Assembly: GCA_040079635.1 (NCBI GenBank)
Contig: JBEBJY010000002.1
Location: forward strand, 1 to 64,000
Origin: Aalborgiella sp040079635
GTDB taxonomy: Bacteria > Pseudomonadota > Gammaproteobacteria > Burkholderiales > Burkholderiaceae_C
DNA: 64,000 nt
Reading direction: 5' to 3'
The position numbers and the translations under genes are program-made. The notes under the pieces were generated by a model. It did no database searches, was not told the origin of the DNA, and worked only from the letters and a program-made list of their open reading frames with translations. Each line of letters begins with the position of its first letter. Within the stretch, counting starts at the first letter, position 1. Shown piece by piece: positions 11,135 to 19,109 of the stretch.

Positions 11135-11738
11135 CCCGCAAATGCATCACTGCCAAACGAGCACGGTCTAAAAATGCACGTCGGTCTTCATCTGGCTCAA
11201 TTTGCATGGGTGCACCAAACGTGACAGAGCACAGCACCGGCACAGGCACGTATTCGCCTTTGGGCATGACGCGCTGAATATTGTTGATCCAAGCCGGAAT
11301 CAGCACCACATTCGGAAACTTCTGCGCCAAGTTGTAAAGGCCAGATTTGAAGGGCAGCGGCTCCTCCGCCTGGCCGCGCATGCCTTCGGGGAAGATGATG
11401 ATGGAGTCGCCGCTAGCTAGCGCGTTGATCAAGGGTTGCAGCGGGTCTTCGGCTTCGCTGCGGTCACGAACCACGTAGACAACGTTGAACACGGCTGTGG
11501 TTATCCATTTGCGAAACGGCGTTTTGGTCCAGTAATCTTTGGCAGCAGCGGCTCGTGTCACGCTACGCAGTTCTTCGGGCAAAGCAGCCCAAATCATCAC
11601 CAAATCGGCATTGCTTTGGTGGTTAGCAAAGTAAATGCGCTGCTCAGCCTTGGGCGGGCAGCCGTACCAGCGGGCTTGTGAGCCGGTCAAAAGTCGGATC
11701 AAGCCCAGCAGTAAATAACTCATCAGTTTGGCGCGCAT
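11127..11738 (-). CDS. PlsC-like 1-acylglycerol-3-phosphate acyltransferase
   Basis: 203-aa membrane-associated acyltransferase. The catalytic HX4D box is NHQSNAD, the second block is FPEGMRG and a third conserved block is LIPAWINNIQRVMPKG. It transfers an acyl chain to lysophosphatidate or a similar lysolipid. The ATG at 11738 (MRAKLMSYLL) is chosen; the frame extends upstream only to a TTG at 11765. It is cotranscribed with the CdsA-like gene downstream and lies 45 bp after the zinc-binding-protein gene on the same strand. Confidence 0.85.
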   Translation of the reverse strand: MRAKLMSYLLLGLIRLLTGSQARWYGCPPKAEQRIYFANHQSNADLVMIWAALPEELRSVTRAAAAKDYWTKTPFRKWITTAVFNVVYVVRDRSEAEDPLQPLINALASGDSIIIFPEGMRGQAEEPLPFKSGLYNLAQKFPNVVLIPAWINNIQRVMPKGEYVPVPVLCSVTFGAPMQIEPDEDRRAFLDRARLAVMHLRDV

Positions 11739-11782
11739 GGCTGCATGATACCCATGTCTGCCCAAAGTGCTGAGCAGGTTCG

Positions 11783-12703
11783 TTAATTTTTTCTCATGCC
11801 TGCAGCAAGTTGGTTGACGTTATGACGCATCATTTTCAGGTATGTTGAACCTGGTTTATCAGCGCTTGACAGTGCATCGGCATACAAAGCTTCGCCTACA
11901 GTCACATCAGCATCTTTTGACAATTGTGAAATTAGCTTCGGGTTACTCATGTTTTCAACAAAAACAGCCTTGATTTTTTCAGATTTAATTTGACGTATTA
12001 ATTGGGCTACTTGCTTGGCGCTCGGTTCTGCTTCTGTTGACATACCTTGTGGTGCTAGAAAAACAATTTGGTATTGCGCTGCAAAATAGCCAAAAGCGTC
12101 GTGCGAGGTAATCACTTTGCGTTTGTTGTTTGGGACAGCCCCAAACTGTGCTTTTGCCCATGTATCTAATTCGCGAAGCTCTGCGATGTAGGCCTCGCTA
12201 TTTTTTTTGAAAACTGCAGCGCCTTCAGGGTCTAATTTCCCCAAAGCAGCAGTGATATTTTGGATGTAGACAATGACGTTATTTGGGTTTTGCCAAGCAT
12301 GTGGATCTGTTTCAGGTTTGTCGCCTTTCTTTTCTGCAGGCATAACCAAAAATTTAACACCTTGCGATGCGGTGAGTGTCGTGCCCTTGTAAGAGGCAGA
12401 TTTAACCAATCTTTGCGCCCAAGGTTCAAAGCCAGCGCCGTTGACAACTAACAATTTGGCAGACAGCAAGTTTTTAACATCTTGTGGTTTAGGCTCAAAA
12501 ATATGCGCGTCTTGGTCTGGACCTACGAGGATGGTGACTTTGACCCGCTCACCACCGACAACTTGCACCAAATCGCCCAGAATGCTGAAGCTTGTCTTGA
12601 CGTTTAAGGTCTCTGTGCCGTGACTCAAGCTCATAGGGCTGAGCAAGGCATAAAGCGAAAGTGTCATAAAGAGTTTTTTACACCAAGATATTAAATTTTT
12701 CAT
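11783..12703 (-). CDS. znuA: Zinc ABC transporter substrate-binding protein
   Basis: 306-aa periplasmic cluster A-I binding protein with a signal peptide (LFMTLSLYALLSPMSLS). Likely metal ligands are His67 (DQDAHIFEP), His135 (DPHAWQNP), His201 (TSHDAFGYF) and Asp276 (LYADALS). The His-His-His-Asp set is usual for zinc; manganese-type proteins tend to have Glu third. The His-rich loop of E. coli ZnuA is nearly absent (AEKKGDKPETDPH). The gene lies 125 bp downstream of the permease gene, preceded by AGGA. Specificity is supported by the adjacent divergent zur gene. Confidence 0.9.
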   Translation of the reverse strand: MKNLISWCKKLFMTLSLYALLSPMSLSHGTETLNVKTSFSILGDLVQVVGGERVKVTILVGPDQDAHIFEPKPQDVKNLLSAKLLVVNGAGFEPWAQRLVKSASYKGTTLTASQGVKFLVMPAEKKGDKPETDPHAWQNPNNVIVYIQNITAALGKLDPEGAAVFKKNSEAYIAELRELDTWAKAQFGAVPNNKRKVITSHDAFGYFAAQYQIVFLAPQGMSTEAEPSAKQVAQLIRQIKSEKIKAVFVENMSNPKLISQLSKDADVTVGEALYADALSSADKPGSTYLKMMRHNVNQLAAGMRKN

Positions 12704-12828
12704 GTTTTTTCCTAAGTTAGCGTGCCGGTTGTTGAAAAGTGATTAAAAAAGTGAATCAAAAAAAGCAGATTAAAAAAGTAGATTTGTGCGGATAAAGTAA
12801 AACTTAGGGTTGAGCCACATTGGCATCG

Positions 12829-13716
12829 TTAAGCGATGCGGTGTTTTTTGTGAAGAAACATAGTTAGCCAGCCTGCAGGCGAAAACAGAAGCGAAGCAAC
12901 ATACAAAGTACCAGCGCAGGCGATGATGGTCGGGCCGGATGGAGTGTCAAGGTGATATGACAGCAGCAGCCCCGAGTAGCCCGACATCGCAGCTTGCAAA
13001 CTGGCATTCAGTAACTGACTGGGAAGGGTGTCATGCCAAAGCCGTGCGGAAACAGCGGGCAGCATCATGAGTCCAACCGCCATCAGCGTACCTAAGGTTT
13101 GAAAACCAGCTACAAGATTTATCACCACCAACATCAAAAAAATTTGCTGCCAAAACCAGACACGTTTGCCTGAAGCACGGATAAACAAAGGGTCAAAACT
13201 TTCTAAAACTAAGCCACGGTACAACGCTGCCAGTATCAGTAAGCTCACGCTGGCAACACCAGCTACAAGGTACAAGCCCGCTGTATCAATCCCCAAAGCA
13301 CTGCCAAACAAAATGTGCAATAAGTCAAGCTGCGTGCCTTGTTTCGAGATTAGCGTCACGCCAATGGCCAAGGCAATCAAATACATGGCTGACAGGCTAG
13401 CATCTTCTTTGATAGCAGTAGAACGGCTGATAAAGCCAGCTAGCGCAGCAACAGCTATGCCAGCAAGCATGCCGCCCACAGCCATGGCTGTCAATGAAAG
13501 CCCAAAAAATATAAAGCCAATCGCAACGCCTGGAAGAACAGCATGGCTTAATGCATCCCCGAAAAGACTCATACGCCGAATCGTTAAAAAGATGCCCAAC
13601 GGTGCAGCGCACAGTGAAAGTGCGACTGTAGAAACCAAAGCTCTGCGCATAAACGCAAATTCTATAAACGGCGCAAAGAGGATGTGCTGCAAGACATCAA
13701 AAAATGTATCCATCAC
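12829..13716 (-). CDS. znuB: Zinc ABC transporter permease
   Basis: 295-aa polytopic inner-membrane protein of the ABC-3 family with about eight or nine helices. Typical blocks are ALVSTVALSLCAAPLGIFL, MSLFGDALSHAVLPGVAIGF and QTLGTLMAVGLMMLPA. It forms the channel for zinc import with ZnuC. The start overlaps the znuC stop (ATGA, 13713-13716), so stoichiometric coupled translation is likely. The gap before znuA may hold a processing site or weak promoter. Confidence 0.9.
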   Translation of the reverse strand: MMDTFFDVLQHILFAPFIEFAFMRRALVSTVALSLCAAPLGIFLTIRRMSLFGDALSHAVLPGVAIGFIFFGLSLTAMAVGGMLAGIAVAALAGFISRSTAIKEDASLSAMYLIALAIGVTLISKQGTQLDLLHILFGSALGIDTAGLYLVAGVASVSLLILAALYRGLVLESFDPLFIRASGKRVWFWQQIFLMLVVINLVAGFQTLGTLMAVGLMMLPAVSARLWHDTLPSQLLNASLQAAMSGYSGLLLSYHLDTPSGPTIIACAGTLYVASLLFSPAGWLTMFLHKKHRIA

Positions 13717-14453
13717 GCTGCTGTGACCGCATCAATGTTGCACAGATCGGCTAAATCATCCCAAGCTTCAGCCATGGATCGCGCTTTGTGAAGATTGTCT
13801 GTGGTTAGTACGTCGGCTGTTCGCCCCCAAGCCACTACCTCACGCGCCAGTAATAGTGTGTTTGGGTAGTAACTGCGCACTAGTGCATCGTCATGCAAAA
13901 CAGCGATAACGGTGCGGTTTTCTTGATGCCATTTTTCGATCAGCTGCATCAAAGTCGCGCAGGTTTTGCTGTCAACAGCATTGAAGGGCTCGTCCAGCAA
14001 AATCAGCTGCGCATCTTGCACCAGCATTCGAGCAAACATCACACGTTGAAATTGCCCGCTTGATAGGCTGCCAATCGGGCGCGATTCAAAGCCTTCTAAT
14101 CCAACGGATTGAATGGCACGTTGCATAGCTAACCGATGCGAAGCCTGTAGCCCAGAAAACACACCGTTTTTATGCCAAAAGCCCTGTGATACGCAATCTT
14201 CTACGCTGATGGGATACTGCCTGTCAACGTCCGCTATCTGTGGCAAATAAGCGATATTCGCACGCGTTGTTGACAGCTCGATATTCCCGCCCGATTTGGG
14301 AATCAAACCCATGATGCTTTTGAGCAACGTACTTTTTCCAGAGCCATTTGGTCCAATCACTGCGCAAAGTGAACCAACTGCAAAACGACCACTCAGATGG
14401 TGCAAAGCGGGATGTTGACGATAGCTAACGGTGAGATTTTTAAGCGTGATCAC
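13713..14453 (-). CDS. znuC: Zinc ABC transporter ATP-binding protein
   Basis: 246-aa ATPase with Walker A GPNGSGKST, signature LSSGQFQR, Walker B LILLDEPFNAVD and switch His VLHDD. The start is a GTG at 14453 (MITLKNLTVSY); residues read upstream belong to another frame use. The GTG overlaps the stop of a 47-codon membrane-peptide gene (GTGA, 14450-14453), making that peptide the first cistron of the znu operon. The operon is likely repressed by Zur through sites in 14594-14737. Confidence 0.9.
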   Translation of the reverse strand: MITLKNLTVSYRQHPALHHLSGRFAVGSLCAVIGPNGSGKSTLLKSIMGLIPKSGGNIELSTTRANIAYLPQIADVDRQYPISVEDCVSQGFWHKNGVFSGLQASHRLAMQRAIQSVGLEGFESRPIGSLSSGQFQRVMFARMLVQDAQLILLDEPFNAVDSKTCATLMQLIEKWHQENRTVIAVLHDDALVRSYYPNTLLLAREVVAWGRTADVLTTDNLHKARSMAEAWDDLADLCNIDAVTAA

Positions 14454-14593
14454 AAGCCAACCTCTGCACTGGCCCAAAATACGGCAAGCCAAAGTAACAA
14501 GATCGCTGGTGCAACAATCAAAACTCTGAGCCACGACGGCCAAGTCAGAATGCTGCGAGATTTCAAAGTTTGAATAAGGTAGGCGGTGGTCAT
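14450..14593 (-). CDS. 47-aa single-pass membrane peptide heading the znu operon
   Basis: The ORF runs from the ATG at 14593 to the TGA overlapping znuC's GTG. The N-terminus is polar (MTTAYLIQTLKSRSILTWPS) and is followed by one hydrophobic helix (VLIVAPAILLLWLAVFWA) and a short tail (SAEVGL). GATGAAG lies upstream as a weak ribosome-binding site. A TTG 15 codons upstream (14638) is a less likely start. No family is recognised. Translation coupling to znuC and the absence of any other use for the stretch support a real gene, possibly a transporter-associated small protein, or a leader peptide. Confidence 0.55.
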   Translation of the reverse strand: MTTAYLIQTLKSRSILTWPSWLRVLIVAPAILLLWLAVFWASAEVGL

Positions 14594-14650
14594 GTGGACT
14601 TCATCAAAAAATAGGTTGTTGACAAAATTTATTTCCAAAATAATGGATAA

Positions 14651-14690
14651 TGCAACTCAATTGCAATAAATTATAACGCAACTAAGTTGC
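14651..14690. promoter_or_regulatory. Two candidate Zur operator palindromes in the divergent promoter
   Basis: TGCAA-ctcaa-TTGCA at 14651-14665 and GCAACTAAGTTGC at 14678-14690 are inverted repeats sharing GCAACT, 27 bp apart start to start. They sit between the znu operon and zur in an AT-rich region. The location implies that Zur controls both directions; the match to a known Zur box was not tested. Confidence 0.6.
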
Positions 14691-14737
14691 ATTATTGAGT
14701 GCATTCAAACAATACATTCACACAAAAGCTAAAAAAC

Positions 14738-15223
14738 ATGAGCGATCCCATTAATGCTTTACTTGTCGCGCATGGCTTGCGTAAAACAAGTGCTTCGCGC
14801 TTGGTACTAGGCTGGCTGTTGGCGCATCCTGAAACCACTTACACGCATGCCCAGTTGCTGGATGCGTTGCAAAGTGACAGTACAGTCGCGCTGGACCGCG
14901 TTACTTTGTATCGCTTGATTGACCGGCTTACACAAGTGGGCTTGTTGCTTTGCCGCGTTGACGCAAACCGCGTTCGACGCTACCAAGCTATGCCAGCCAG
15001 CGTGCACGCCATCCCTCATTTTGAGTGCCAAAGCTGCCACCGAGATCAGCCATTGGATGGCGCGTTGCTTGCAAATGCCGAGGATATTGAAGTGGCCACT
15101 CAAACCGCACTGAAAGCATTGAAAGCTTTGGGCTATCAAGGCCTGAGTATGGATTTTGCTGTGCGTGGCGTCTGTGCTGATTGTTCTGCGACATCTTCTT
15201 TAACGGCTCAGGCTGCCCAATGA
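14738..15223 (+). CDS. zur: Fur-family regulator, probably zinc uptake regulator Zur
   Basis: 161-aa winged-helix metalloregulator. The N-terminal DNA-binding domain includes LRKTSASRLVLGWLLAHPETTYTHAQL and VTLYRLIDRLTQVGLL. The C-terminal dimerisation domain has the structural-zinc pairs CQSC (HFECQSCHRD) and CADC. The start ATG at 14738 follows AAAAAAC with no strong Shine-Dalgarno; a GTG at 14699 would run into the operator region. Zur rather than Fur is inferred from the divergent znu operon. Its stop overlaps the next gene (ATGA), placing it in one operon with the MacB-like transporter. Confidence 0.85.
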   Translation: MSDPINALLVAHGLRKTSASRLVLGWLLAHPETTYTHAQLLDALQSDSTVALDRVTLYRLIDRLTQVGLLLCRVDANRVRRYQAMPASVHAIPHFECQSCHRDQPLDGALLANAEDIEVATQTALKALKALGYQGLSMDFAVRGVCADCSATSSLTAQAAQ

Positions 15224-15918
15224 TTTCGACGCGTCAGCTCGTTTTCACCTACGCAAAAGGTGCGCAGCTTACTTTTCAAGATGTACAACTTGCGCAGGGA
15301 GACGCACTGGTGCTGCGTGGCAACTCAGGCTCTGGCAAATCGACTTGGCTGGCGCTTTTGGCGGGGCTGTTGACACCGCAGCAGGGCGAATTAACGGTCG
15401 CTGGGCGGCGTTTGAACGACTTGTCCAACACCGCACGCGATGCTTGGCGGGCTAACAATTTGGGTTTTTTGCCACAAAAGCTGCATTTGAGCGAGGCTTT
15501 GACGGTGGCTGAAAATCTGAAATTAGCATATTTTGCAGCGGGTTTGCCACTCAACGCAGCCGCAAAAACGCATATTGGATCGACTTTGGCAGCCTTGGGT
15601 GTGGCTGATTTTGCCAAGCGAAAACCTTCCACCCTGTCAGGCGGGCAGGCGCAGCGGGTGGCTTTGGCGCGGGCGGTGCTGCTTAACCCTAAGATTATTT
15701 TGGCCGATGAGCCCACGGCGAGTTTGGACGACGATGCCGCCTCTGCCGCCTTGGCACTGCTGCAAACCAGTGCAGCACGTTGCAACGCAACTTTGGTCAT
15801 TGCAACGCATGATTTTCGGGTTTCCCAAACGCTAAAAACAGCCAAAACACTGGAATTTGGCAAAAATAGTGCTCAAATTGGCACTCGGCCGGCGTATTTA
15901 TTGCCTGAGATGCTATGA
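15220..15918 (+). CDS. MacB/LolD-like ABC ATPase in the zur operon
   Basis: 232-aa ATPase with Walker A GNSGSGKST, Q-loop LPQK, signature LSGGQAQR, Walker B IILADEPTASLD and H-loop ATHD. It couples to the FtsX-like permease that follows. The start ATG overlaps the zur stop. The last dozen residues (TRPAYLLPEML) are encoded by a copy of the dispersed element, which also supplies the overlap with the next gene's ATG. Order and content resemble the Zur-controlled MacB-like operon PA4063-PA4066 of Pseudomonas aeruginosa as I recall it. Confidence 0.88.
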   Translation: MISTRQLVFTYAKGAQLTFQDVQLAQGDALVLRGNSGSGKSTWLALLAGLLTPQQGELTVAGRRLNDLSNTARDAWRANNLGFLPQKLHLSEALTVAENLKLAYFAAGLPLNAAAKTHIGSTLAALGVADFAKRKPSTLSGGQAQRVALARAVLLNPKIILADEPTASLDDDAASAALALLQTSAARCNATLVIATHDFRVSQTLKTAKTLEFGKNSAQIGTRPAYLLPEML

Positions 15919-15929
15919 ATATAATAGCA
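15879..15929 (+). repeat. Dispersed palindromic element, copy 3 (gene junction)
   Basis: GGCCGGCGTATTTATTGCCTG, then GCTATGAATATAATAGC. The element encodes the end of the ABC ATPase. Its tail palindrome contains both the TGA stop (15916-15918) and the ATG start (15915) of the permease gene. Confidence 0.9.
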
Positions 15930-17126
15930 TTATCTTTCAAATACTTATGGTCACGCCCATTGGCTGCGGCTTTAAACGTGCTGTTGTTGGCGCTGGGAGT
16001 GGCTTCCATCACCTTGGTTTTGCTTACCAGCAGCCAAATCGACCACGCTTTTGAGCGCGATTTGAAGGGCATTGACGTCGTCGTCGGTGCCAAAGGCAGC
16101 CCCATGCAGCTGATTTTGGCGGGGGTGTTTCACATCGATACCCCGGCGGGCAATATTCCATTGGCTGAGGTGCAAAGCCTGCAAAAAGATACTCGGGTTG
16201 AAAAGCTGATCCCGCTGAGCTTGGGGGATAGCTTTAGAGGCTTTCGCATTGTGGGAACGACGGCGGATTATGTGATGCATTACGAGGCAAGCCTCGCACA
16301 GGGAGCGATGTTTAAAGCGCCGTTAGAAGCGGTCATCGGTTCAGAAGTTGCTGCAAATACAGGCTTGGCAACGGGTAACAGCTTTATCGGATCGCACGGG
16401 CTGGGCGCTGAAGGTCATCCGCATGGTTCTACGCCGTACCAAGTCACTGGCGTACTTGCGCCCTGTAGCTGCGTGCTGGACCGGCTGATTTTGACAGCGA
16501 CTGAATCCGTCTGGCGCGTGCATGAAAAAGCCATTGAGGGCGACACGCCGTTGGATGCTGAAGACAAAAAAGCCATCGAAGACGACCGCGAGGTGACGCT
16601 GGCGTTGATTCGCTATAAAAGCCCCTTGGCAGCGGTGAGTTTCCCGCGTTTTGTGAATACGACGACGAATATGCAAGCCGCCGCACCAGCCATCGAAATC
16701 ACCCGCCTGCTGCGCATGGTTGGCGTGGGGACGGATGTTTTGCGAGGTTTTGGTCTGGTTTTGCTGCTCACAGCGGGTTTGAGCGTGTTTATCGCCCTGT
16801 GGAACGCCGTGCGCGAGCGCCGCGCCGACTTGGCTATGCTGCGCATGCTGGGCGCTAGCCCGCAAAAAGTGGCGGGTCTGCTGGTGTGCGAGGCGCTGTG
16901 GCTGGCGCTGCTGGCATCTATTTTGGGATTATTTTTGGGACACCTCTTGACAGCTGCTGTAGGCTATTTATTGCAGGCTGAAAAATCATTGCCAGTCACC
17001 GGTTTTATTTGGCTTGTTGAAGAGTGGGCGATACCTGCTGCTGCCGCTTTGGTTGCGGTGTTTGCGGCGTTGATACCTGCTATTGCTGCGTATCGGGTGG
17101 ACGTTCAATCGTTGCTGAAATCGTAG
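15915..17126 (+). CDS. FtsX-like ABC permease in the zur operon
   Basis: 403-aa permease with the MacB/FtsX layout. The first helix is near residues 17-40. A large periplasmic domain contains a His-containing segment (GSHGLGAEGHPHGSTPY) and a Cys pair (LAPCSCVLDR). Helices near 275-300, 320-350 and 370-395 follow, with VRERRADLAMLRMLGASP between. It presumably moves a zinc-related ligand or lipoprotein under low zinc. The start codon lies inside the palindrome of a dispersed-element copy. Confidence 0.87.
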   Translation: MNIIALSFKYLWSRPLAAALNVLLLALGVASITLVLLTSSQIDHAFERDLKGIDVVVGAKGSPMQLILAGVFHIDTPAGNIPLAEVQSLQKDTRVEKLIPLSLGDSFRGFRIVGTTADYVMHYEASLAQGAMFKAPLEAVIGSEVAANTGLATGNSFIGSHGLGAEGHPHGSTPYQVTGVLAPCSCVLDRLILTATESVWRVHEKAIEGDTPLDAEDKKAIEDDREVTLALIRYKSPLAAVSFPRFVNTTTNMQAAAPAIEITRLLRMVGVGTDVLRGFGLVLLLTAGLSVFIALWNAVRERRADLAMLRMLGASPQKVAGLLVCEALWLALLASILGLFLGHLLTAAVGYLLQAEKSLPVTGFIWLVEEWAIPAAAALVAVFAALIPAIAAYRVDVQSLLKS

Positions 17127-17173
17127 TTTTCATCGTAGTTTTTGTCTTATTTTTAACTTTTTCGGAGAATTTC

Positions 17174-17428
17174 ATGTTTAAAGCTTTATTGACAGTTGTT
17201 ACTTTTGCGTTGCTTTCTACCACAACAGCCACTTTCGCCGCAGATGCGCATGGCGACAAAGAACGCAAGGAAGATGTCAACCGCCACCGTGCCATGGCAA
17301 AAGCGCACACAGATGCGGCAATTTGCTTAGAATCTGGTAAAAAAGAAGAAGATTGCAGCAAAGCATTGCAAACCGCTTGCAAAGGCTTGGCGATTGGTAA
17401 AGATTGTGGAATGAAACATGCACATTAA
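17174..17428 (+). CDS. Small periplasmic Cys-containing protein of the zur operon
   Basis: 84 aa with a signal peptide (MFKALLTVVTFALLSTTTATFAA), leaving a ~60-residue mature protein. That part contains charged residues, several His and four Cys (AAICLESGKKEEDCSKALQ, TACKGLAIGKDCGMKHAH). CGGAG precedes the ATG at good spacing. The 3' end overlaps the DUF3299 gene by 11 nt. It could bind zinc in the periplasm and pass it to, or sense it for, the MacB-like system. No named family is certain. Confidence 0.75.
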   Translation: MFKALLTVVTFALLSTTTATFAADAHGDKERKEDVNRHRAMAKAHTDAAICLESGKKEEDCSKALQTACKGLAIGKDCGMKHAH

Positions 17429-17930
17429 ATTTTTAACTGGTTTTTTAGCGCTTGCGTTGACCGCAAGCTTGGTTCAGGCGCAATTGAGCTCGCCCATTGC
17501 TGGGGGTGTGCCCGCTGGCACAGGCGCGGGTGTGCATAGCCCGAACAGCCCATTTAAGCCTTTGCCTGTTCGGGCAGATGTCGTGGCTTGGGCTGTGTTG
17601 ACAGATGTGAAAACCAAAAACATCAAAGGCAACATTGTTCCTGTCTTCAACGCCGCGCAAATGGCGCTGAACCAGCGCACCCAGCGCGTGCAAGGTTTCA
17701 TGATGCCATTAGACCCAGGCGAAAAGCAAACGCATTTTTTGCTCAGCTCTGTGCCTTTAAATTGCGGCTTTTGCACCCCGGGCGGGCCAGAAAGCATGAT
17801 TGAAGTGCGTACCAAAACGGGTGTGAAATACAGCATGGAGCCCGTTGTCGTAGAGGGCAATTTTCAAGTCTTAGTGAATGATCCGTTTGGGGTGTATTAC
17901 AAGATTGTGGATGCTACGCCTGTGAAGTGA
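17418..17930 (+). CDS. DUF3299-containing exported protein
   Basis: 170-aa protein with a signal peptide (FLTGFLALALTASLVQA). The DUF3299 core shows as VQGFMMPLDPGEKQTHFLL and VPLNCGFCTPGGPESMIEV, with a CGFC-type Cys pair. Family members often sit beside MacB-like ABC genes in zinc-responsive operons. Its mature function is not established; metal binding through Cys/His is an inference. It is the last gene of the zur-led operon. Confidence 0.82.
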   Translation: MHIKFLTGFLALALTASLVQAQLSSPIAGGVPAGTGAGVHSPNSPFKPLPVRADVVAWAVLTDVKTKNIKGNIVPVFNAAQMALNQRTQRVQGFMMPLDPGEKQTHFLLSSVPLNCGFCTPGGPESMIEVRTKTGVKYSMEPVVVEGNFQVLVNDPFGVYYKIVDATPVK

Positions 17931-18022
17931 CGCTGTGAAGTGATGCTGTGACTTAAGTTGCAAAGTGCCTGCGTGGATAATCACACAGTTGAAATTTAAA
18001 AGTATTAATTAGGGAATTCACT

Positions 18023-18856
18023 GTGGATGTTATGTTGCTAGTCAAAGCCGCCATCATGGGGCTGGTTGAAGGTTTTACCGAGTTTTTGCCGATTTCATCG
18101 ACGGGGCATTTGATTTTGGCGGGTGCACTTTTGGGTTTTGATGATGACAAGGCCAAGGTTTTTGACATCGCCATCCAAACGGGCGCTATTTTTGCCGTGA
18201 TTTTGGTTTATTGGCAGAAAATTCGCGACACCGTGGCGACGTTACCAAGCTCAAAGTTGTCACAGCGTTTTGCCATCAATGTGTTGATTGCGTTTACACC
18301 CGCTGTCGTTTTGGGCTTGTTGTTTGGCAAAGCGATCAAAGCGAATCTGTTCAACCCAGTTGTGGTGGCTAGCACGTTCATCATCGGCGGTCTCATTATT
18401 TTGTGGGCTGAAAAACGCCATGAAAATAATCCGAAATTAGCTTCTATTCAAGATGTTGACCAAATGACGCATCTGGATGCGCTCAAAGTCGGTTTGGTGC
18501 AGTGTTTGGCGATGATTCCAGGCACCAGCCGCAGCGGGGCCACCATTATTGGCGGTATGTTGTTGGGGCTAAGCCGCAAAGCCGCGACTGATTTTTCGTT
18601 TTACTTGGCGATTCCTACGCTCATAGGCGCAGGTGCTTACAGTCTCTACAAAGAGCGCGGTTTGCTGTCGATGGCTGATGCCCCCATGTTTGGCGTGGGG
18701 CTGGTGGTGTCGTTCATCAGCGCTTGGTTGTGCATTCGCTGGCTGCTTAAATTTATTGCCACGCACAGCTTTGTGGGCTTTGCTTACTACCGCATTGCGT
18801 TTGGATTGATTGTGCTGCTCACCGCTTGGCAGGGCTGGATCAAGTGGGCGGCGTAA
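18023..18856 (+). CDS. uppP: Undecaprenyl-diphosphatase
   Basis: 277-aa polytopic enzyme (BacA family) that dephosphorylates undecaprenyl diphosphate to recycle the lipid carrier for peptidoglycan. Hallmarks: VEGFTEFLPISSTGHLIL (residues 15-32) and PGTSRSGATIIGG near residue 162, which contribute the active-site Glu, Ser, His and Arg. The start is GTG at 18023, with an ATG three codons later at 18032 as alternative; AGGG precedes. It appears monocistronic. Note that uppS, which makes the carrier, lies elsewhere in this window. Confidence 0.95.
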   Translation: MDVMLLVKAAIMGLVEGFTEFLPISSTGHLILAGALLGFDDDKAKVFDIAIQTGAIFAVILVYWQKIRDTVATLPSSKLSQRFAINVLIAFTPAVVLGLLFGKAIKANLFNPVVVASTFIIGGLIILWAEKRHENNPKLASIQDVDQMTHLDALKVGLVQCLAMIPGTSRSGATIIGGMLLGLSRKAATDFSFYLAIPTLIGAGAYSLYKERGLLSMADAPMFGVGLVVSFISAWLCIRWLLKFIATHSFVGFAYYRIAFGLIVLLTAWQGWIKWAA

Positions 18857-19109
18857 TGTAATGTGATGTGAAAATACATCTAAATATCAAATAAATTAAA
18901 GTACAAGTTAAGTGAGCGTTTTTTTAACAGATTTTATGTATGCCGCACCCAAACCATTTATCCAGCTGCTGGCAAATTTGTAAGCACAGTTTCTAAAAGT
19001 TTCCTTTTAAATCAGTATTTAGCCATTTTCTGCGCCCTGTCTCGGTTTACCAAGGAAGAGCTTTTTTGCGTTTTAGTTTCACCTCATATTTTTTCTTAAA
19101 AGGCAATTC
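18857..19109. other. AT-rich intergenic region, no gene found
   Basis: 253 bp between uppP and the DUF1566 lipoprotein gene. The segment has no credible ORF or RNA gene. It is AT-rich and presumably contains the lipoprotein gene's promoter; no clear hairpin terminator for uppP was identified. Confidence 0.6.

Noticed and set aside
16950..16985. Element-like stretch GTAGGCTATTTATTGCAGG in the zur-operon permease gene
   Set aside because: Only partial similarity to the core and no tail palindrome; it encodes an ordinary membrane helix, so chance is likely.
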